Assembly: GCF_002975275.1 (NCBI RefSeq)
Contig: NZ_PCOQ01000008.1
Span: 124,001 to 188,000 of the forward strand
Source of the DNA: Achromobacter sp. MYb9
GTDB taxonomy: Bacteria; Pseudomonadota; Gammaproteobacteria; Burkholderiales; Burkholderiaceae_B
DNA length: 64,000 nt
Reading direction: 5' to 3'
Part shown: positions 62,567 through 64,000 of the stretch, in pieces
Layout of the letters: the number at the start of each line of letters is the position of its first letter
How positions within the stretch are numbered: position 1 is the first letter of the stretch
Made by a program: the position numbers and the translations under genes
The notes under the pieces: model-generated
Told to the model about the DNA's origin: nothing
The model's database searches: none
The model's input: only the letters and a program-made list of their open reading frames with translations

Positions 62567-62698
62567 AGTTTTTTAGTGTTCTGGATCGATGTGGAGAAAT
62601 TCACGCCGAACCAGGAATGCAAAAAACGAGGAACGTGAAAACGTAAAAGAAAAAAGCAAATAGGGGTGGCAGCAGCCCCAACGGCTTAATTATTCTGA

Positions 62699-62704
62699 TA
62701 TAAT
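62699..62704 (+). promoter_or_regulatory. -10 element of tRNA-Arg copy 2
   Basis: TATAAT consensus 17 bp before the tRNA; no good -35 was seen. Confidence 0.5.
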
Positions 62705-62721
62705 TTTGCCTCTTTGTCGGA

Positions 62722-62798
62722 GCGCCCGTAGCTCAGCTGGATAGAGTACCTGGCTACGAACCAGGGGGTCGTAGGTTCGAATCCTGCCGGGCGCGCCA
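62722..62798 (+). tRNA. tRNA-Arg (anticodon ACG), copy 2
   Basis: Same 77-base sequence as copy 1, lying 155 bp after it. It is followed by a strong terminator. Confidence 0.97.
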
Positions 62799-62825
62799 AA
62801 GTAAGAAAACAAAGAAAGAAAATAG

Positions 62826-62858
62826 AAAGGCCTTTGATCTCGTATCGAAGGCCTTTTT
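62826..62858 (+). terminator. Terminator after tRNA-Arg copy 2
   Basis: AAGGCCTTTGAT and ATCGAAGGCCTT form the stem (one G-T pair), followed by Ts. Confidence 0.85.
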
Positions 62859-62884
62859 GTTTTGTGCCGTGAAAACGTACTGCC

Positions 62885-62926
62885 AGGAAAGAGGCGCGAG
62901 GAAAGAGGCGCGAGGAAAGAGGCGCC
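62885..62926. repeat. Three tandem 14-bp units
   Basis: AGGAAAGAGGCGCG repeated three times head to tail, the last with one change. It lies between the terminator and the DUF3079 gene end. Confidence 0.85.
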
Positions 62927-62966
62927 AGGGATTTTCGGGCTGCGAATCTTCGGGCGGCCGCCGCGT

Positions 62967-63194
62967 CTATGTGGCGGCAGCGGGCGAATGTTGGTCCGCA
63001 GCTTGTCCCTTTTCGTCCGTCGCGTCGAATCCCCAATCGCCCACGCTGGCCCAGTCGTCGCCCAGAAGTTCGATGGGATGCATCGTGCGGTCCGAGCCGT
63101 TGCCGCAGCTCATGGCGTCGGTCGGGCAATAGCGGTCGCAACCCCAGCAAATACGCTCGGGGTGTTTCGGGTGCATTGGAAATTTCTTGGCCAT
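62967..63194 (-). CDS. DUF3079 family small protein
   Basis: The 75-residue protein begins MAKKFPMHPKHPERICWGCD and has RYCPTDAMSCGNGSDRTMHP and ELLGDDW, the DUF3079 pattern. Four Cys in CWGCD-x-YC...SC probably bind a metal. Function unknown. It reads against the tRNA-Arg genes. Confidence 0.85.
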   Translation of the reverse strand: MAKKFPMHPKHPERICWGCDRYCPTDAMSCGNGSDRTMHPIELLGDDWASVGDWGFDATDEKGQAADQHSPAAAT

Positions 63195-63338
63195 GGTGTG
63201 TCTGATTGCGGGGCGGCACGTCCAGCGTACTGCGCACGGACGGGCGGCTTCTTTGATCTGTCGCAAGCGCTGGGGGCCATTACAGACGCCAGTCGTCAAA
63301 AAAAACGGCGGCAGAAAACCGCGCAGTTTTTTAGTCGA

Positions 63339-63368
63339 TTTGCGCGATGGTATTTTTTCATGTTATAA
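63339..63368 (+). promoter_or_regulatory. Promoter of tRNA-Arg copy 3
   Basis: TTGCGC, 18 bp, TATAAA, ending 16 bp before the tRNA. The -35 is the same as for copy 1. Confidence 0.6.
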
Positions 63369-63384
63369 ACACGCCTCTTTCGGA

Positions 63385-63461
63385 GCGCCCGTAGCTCAGC
63401 TGGATAGAGTACCTGGCTACGAACCAGGGGGTCGTAGGTTCGAATCCTGCCGGGCGCGCCA
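63385..63461 (+). tRNA. tRNA-Arg (anticodon ACG), copy 3
   Basis: Same 77-base sequence as copies 1 and 2. The four bases before it (cgga/cgg-a) also match copy 2, and it ends in a separate terminator. Confidence 0.97.
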
Positions 63462-63535
63462 ACTTATTTAGAACACGCGGTATCAACGATGCCGCGGTTC
63501 TGCCGAAAGGCAAAAGCAATACCGCAATAAAGACG

Positions 63536-63569
63536 AAGCGGCTTGATGGTCATCCATCAAGCCGCTTTT
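63536..63569 (+). terminator. Terminator after tRNA-Arg copy 3
   Basis: AAGCGGCTTGATGG-tcat-CCATCAAGCCGCTT, a perfect 14-bp stem, then Ts. It also lies before the convergent dehydrogenase end. Confidence 0.9.
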
Positions 63570-63606
63570 CTTTTGCCTGGACGACCCCCGCGCGCGGGCC
63601 TGGCGG

Positions 63607-64000
63607 TCACCAGACCCGGATGACGCGGCCCGTTTGCGCGCCTTCGACGCTGCGGCGATAGGCCAGCGCGACGCGGCTGGCGGGCGCGGCTTCGAAGCCC
63701 GGGAAGTAAGGGCCGTAGCTTGCCATCGATTCTTGCAGCACGGTCGGGCTGACCGAGTTGATGCGGATGCCCTGTAGCTCGATGGCGGCGCCGCGCACGA
63801 AGCCGTCGATGGCGGAATTGACGGCCGAGGCATTGGCGCCGAAGCGGATGGGTTCGTCGCTGACGATGCCGCTGGTAAGCGTGATGGAGCCGCCCGCGTT
63901 GACGTAATGTTGGCCGATCAGCGCCAGGTCCACCTGGCCCAGCAATTTGTCGTGCAGGCCGATCTTGAACTGCTCGGCCGTCATGTCGGAAAGCGGGCCG
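63607..64000 (-). CDS. Short-chain dehydrogenase, C-terminal part (runs off the window)
   Basis: The frame stays open to the window edge, so the gene's start lies beyond. The 131 visible residues are the second half of an SDR: SITLTSGIVSDEPIRFGANA holds the catalytic Ser region, NSAIDGFVRGAAIELQGIRI and INSVSPTVLQES follow. The usual Tyr-x3-Lys is not seen: ASAVNSAID stands in its place, as in short SDR forms of about 200 residues. Cofactor and substrate unknown. Confidence 0.8.
   Translation of the reverse strand, partial: GPLSDMTAEQFKIGLHDKLLGQVDLALIGQHYVNAGGSITLTSGIVSDEPIRFGANASAVNSAIDGFVRGAAIELQGIRINSVSPTVLQESMASYGPYFPGFEAAPASRVALAYRRSVEGAQTGRVIRVW

Noticed and set aside
62885-62926. Short repeats as a CRISPR array
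   Set aside because: The units are 14 bp, tandem without spacers, and no cas gene is present in the window.
62490-63461. Repeated tRNA-Arg genes as ends of an integrated element
   Set aside because: The repeats are whole tRNA genes with their own promoters, and no integrase or phage gene lies between them.

Overview
The window reads as a stretch of chromosome from a GC-rich betaproteobacterium of the Alcaligenaceae, most like Achromobacter or Bordetella. The evidence is a Bug/TctC-type solute-binding protein, a complete nosRZDFYLX denitrification cluster, and housekeeping genes typical of that family. A P2-like prophage of about 33 kb is inserted in the middle. This assignment is by recognition of protein families only; no database search was run.

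Left chromosomal arm (1-26861). It opens with the end of an imelysin-like gene and a DUF1513 gene, followed by an MscS channel, a divergent IclR regulator/Bug receptor pair, trmJ and suhB. The nitrous-oxide reductase operon follows on the minus strand (6270-15070), in the order nosR-nosZ-nosD-nosF-nosY-nosL-nosX. It is divergent from an azurin gene, and a 14-bp FNR/Dnr-type dyad lies between them. Next come a TerC-CBS protein, uppP, a tight minus-strand operon of lpxH, a cyclophilin and a TPR protein, then cysS, an AlkA-like glycosylase, accA, tilS, lysC and tRNA-Ser(GCU).

Prophage (about 26848-60203). A 14-bp copy of the tRNA-Ser 3' end recurs at 60190-60203 and marks the far boundary. The phage carries a P4-type integrase next to attL, an iteron-like intergenic region, a large primase-helicase, an early operon with an Ogr/Delta zinc finger, and a CI-type repressor with an operator. 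Two further genes lie downstream of the repressor. The late genes form an apparently complete P2 set: D-U-T-E/E'-FII-FI, tail fibre assembly, tail fibre, I-J-W-V-S-R, Rz1/Rz, endolysin, two holin-like membrane proteins, X-L-M-N-O, and divergently P-Q. The short E' gene and its -1 frameshift site are intact, so the phage may be functional.

Between the portal gene and attR lie an unknown gene with a canonical LexA box, a cos-like sequence, and a low-GC three-gene operon: a dual-OB-like protein, a DUF488 protein and a nucleotide-binding-like/DUF4326 fusion. This cargo operon is the best candidate for an undescribed system, probably anti-phage defence or nucleotide/nucleic-acid sensing.

Right chromosomal arm (60204-64000). 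It holds mnmH (selU), an ankyrin-repeat protein, three identical tRNA-Arg(ACG) genes with a DUF3079 gene between the second and third, and the C-terminal part of a short-chain dehydrogenase.
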